From Chloroflexota bacterium (GTDB taxonomy: Bacteria > Chloroflexota > Dormibacteria > Dormibacterales > Dormibacteraceae): DNA of 5,959 nt. A program made the position numbers and the translations under genes. The stretch is taken from contig VBFW01000170.1 in assembly GCA_005880525.1 (NCBI GenBank), forward strand, positions 1,694 to 7,652, written 5' to 3'. Of this stretch, positions 5,139 through 5,959 are shown piece after piece (position 1 is the stretch's first letter; the number at the start of each line of letters is the position of its first letter). The notes beneath the pieces were generated by a model that was given only the letters and a program-made list of their open reading frames with translations, was not told where the DNA came from and did not search any database.

Positions 5139-5959
5139 CGTGCAGCCTGTAGCCGAGCGCTTCGAGCACGTGCCTGTCGTCAATGCGCTCCGCGCCGTCG
5201 AGGTCGGCGGCGGTGCGCGCAACCCGCCACGCTCGATGAAACCCCCGGGCCGACAATCCTTGCTGGTCCGCCCACCGCTCGAGCGTCCGGCGAGGGCCCG
5301 GCTCCAGTGAAGCCATGGCCCGCAGCCGGGCCGGCCTGAGCATCGCGTTCAAACAACCCTGTCGCTCGTGCTGGCGCCGGCGCGCCGCGATGACCCGCTC
5401 GCGCACGGGCTCCGACCCCTCGCCCACCGGTTCGTTCGCGAGCAGCGCCGGCGGCACACGACGCACGTTCACCTTCAGATCGATGCGATCGAGCAGCGGG
5501 CCTGAGAGCTTGCGCTGATACGTGTCGATCGCGGCAGGTGTGCAGCGGCATACGCGGCGCGCGTCACCTGCCCACCCGCACGGGCACGGGTTGGTGGCGG
5601 CGACAAGCGTGAATCGCGCTGGGTACGCGACCGACCCTCCCGACCTGGTGATGGTCACGCGACCGGCCTCCAGCGGCTGCCGCAGTGCCTGCAGCACCGT
5701 CGACTGGAACTCCGCCAGCTCGTCGAGGAACAACACCCCGTGATGCGCCCGCGAAATCTCGCCAGGATTCGCGAGGCCCGCGCCGCCGCCGATGAGACCC
5801 GCCATGGAGATGCCGTGGTGCGGAGCGCGAAACGGCCTCACCCAATCGACCGGCCTGCCCGGCGGCAGCTCGCCCAGCAGGCTCCGCACCTGCGCCACCT
5901 CCAGGGCTTCGCCAAGGTCCAGCGGCGGCAGGATGCCGGGCAGGCTGCGCGCAAGCATC
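5125..5959 (-). CDS. comM: ComM/YifB family AAA+ ATPase (Mg-chelatase-like), C-terminal part, cut by window edge
   Basis: ComM is a hexameric AAA+ helicase that promotes branch migration of incoming DNA during transformation; YifB-type relatives share the fold. The visible 277 residues begin MLARSLPGILPP, which matches the sequence directly after the Walker A GKT of this family. The Met at 5958 is therefore internal, and the real start lies beyond the window, about 220 residues upstream. Counted from that Met, the motifs are RPFRAPHH (41-48), GGGAGLANPGEISRAHHGVLFLDELAEF with Walker B at 75-80, ATNPCPCG (121-128), a four-cysteine cluster (125, 127, 137, 139), SGPLLDRIDLKV (152-163) with the conserved Arg158, and the C-terminal Mg-chelatase lid: LSARGFHRAWRVARTAADLDG (235-255). 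The C-terminus is complete, and the TGA stop lies 11 bases inside dprA. Adjacency to dprA, its partner in transformation, supports the ComM reading. Confidence 0.95.
   Translation of the reverse strand, partial: MLARSLPGILPPLDLGEALEVAQVRSLLGELPPGRPVDWVRPFRAPHHGISMAGLIGGGAGLANPGEISRAHHGVLFLDELAEFQSTVLQALRQPLEAGRVTITRSGGSVAYPARFTLVAATNPCPCGWAGDARRVCRCTPAAIDTYQRKLSGPLLDRIDLKVNVRRVPPALLANEPVGEGSEPVRERVIAARRRQHERQGCLNAMLRPARLRAMASLEPGPRRTLERWADQQGLSARGFHRAWRVARTAADLDGAERIDDRHVLEALGYRLHDAAA

Noticed and set aside
5956..5958. ATG as the start of the ComM gene
   Set aside because: The residues that follow match the stretch just after Walker A in ComM, so this Met is internal and the gene continues beyond the window.

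Overview
The window is strongly GC-rich. All six recognisable genes lie on the minus strand and read from high to low coordinates: comM/yifB (3' part only), dprA, topA, rpsB, tsf and pyrH (5' part only). Coding is almost continuous. The only sizeable gaps are 64 bases between dprA and topA and 132 bases between topA and rpsB. Open frames on the plus strand, some close to 300 codons, lie antisense to these conserved genes and look like GC-rich shadows.

The order comM-dprA-topA followed by rpsB-tsf-pyrH resembles arrangements in Terrabacteria (Firmicutes, Chloroflexota and related lineages). Together with the high GC and the short EF-Ts, it suggests a Chloroflexota-like or related GC-rich bacterium. 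This is an inference from gene order, not a demonstrated taxonomy.

Region by region (plus-strand coordinates): 1-484 is the N-terminal two thirds of UMP kinase. 499-1128 is translation elongation factor Ts, whose start is buried in the end of rpsB. 1073-1819 is ribosomal protein S2. 1820-1951 is the S2 leader, with a -10-like hexamer, a small GAAA-loop hairpin and a strong ribosome binding site. 1952-4228 is DNA topoisomerase I with four C-terminal zinc fingers. 4293-5138 is a compact DprA without the usual N-terminal domain. 5125-5959 is the C-terminal part of the ComM/YifB AAA+ protein, cut by the window edge at its Walker A motif.

Functionally there are two blocks. comM-dprA-topA handles DNA: ComM and DprA act on incoming single-stranded DNA during transformation and recombination, and TopA relaxes negative supercoils. 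rpsB-tsf-pyrH serves translation and pyrimidine nucleotide supply. I see no mobile element, CRISPR array, tRNA, rRNA or undescribed system. The points worth a second look are the rpsB/tsf overlap with an internal Shine-Dalgarno, the minimal DprA with altered conserved positions, and the structured rpsB leader.
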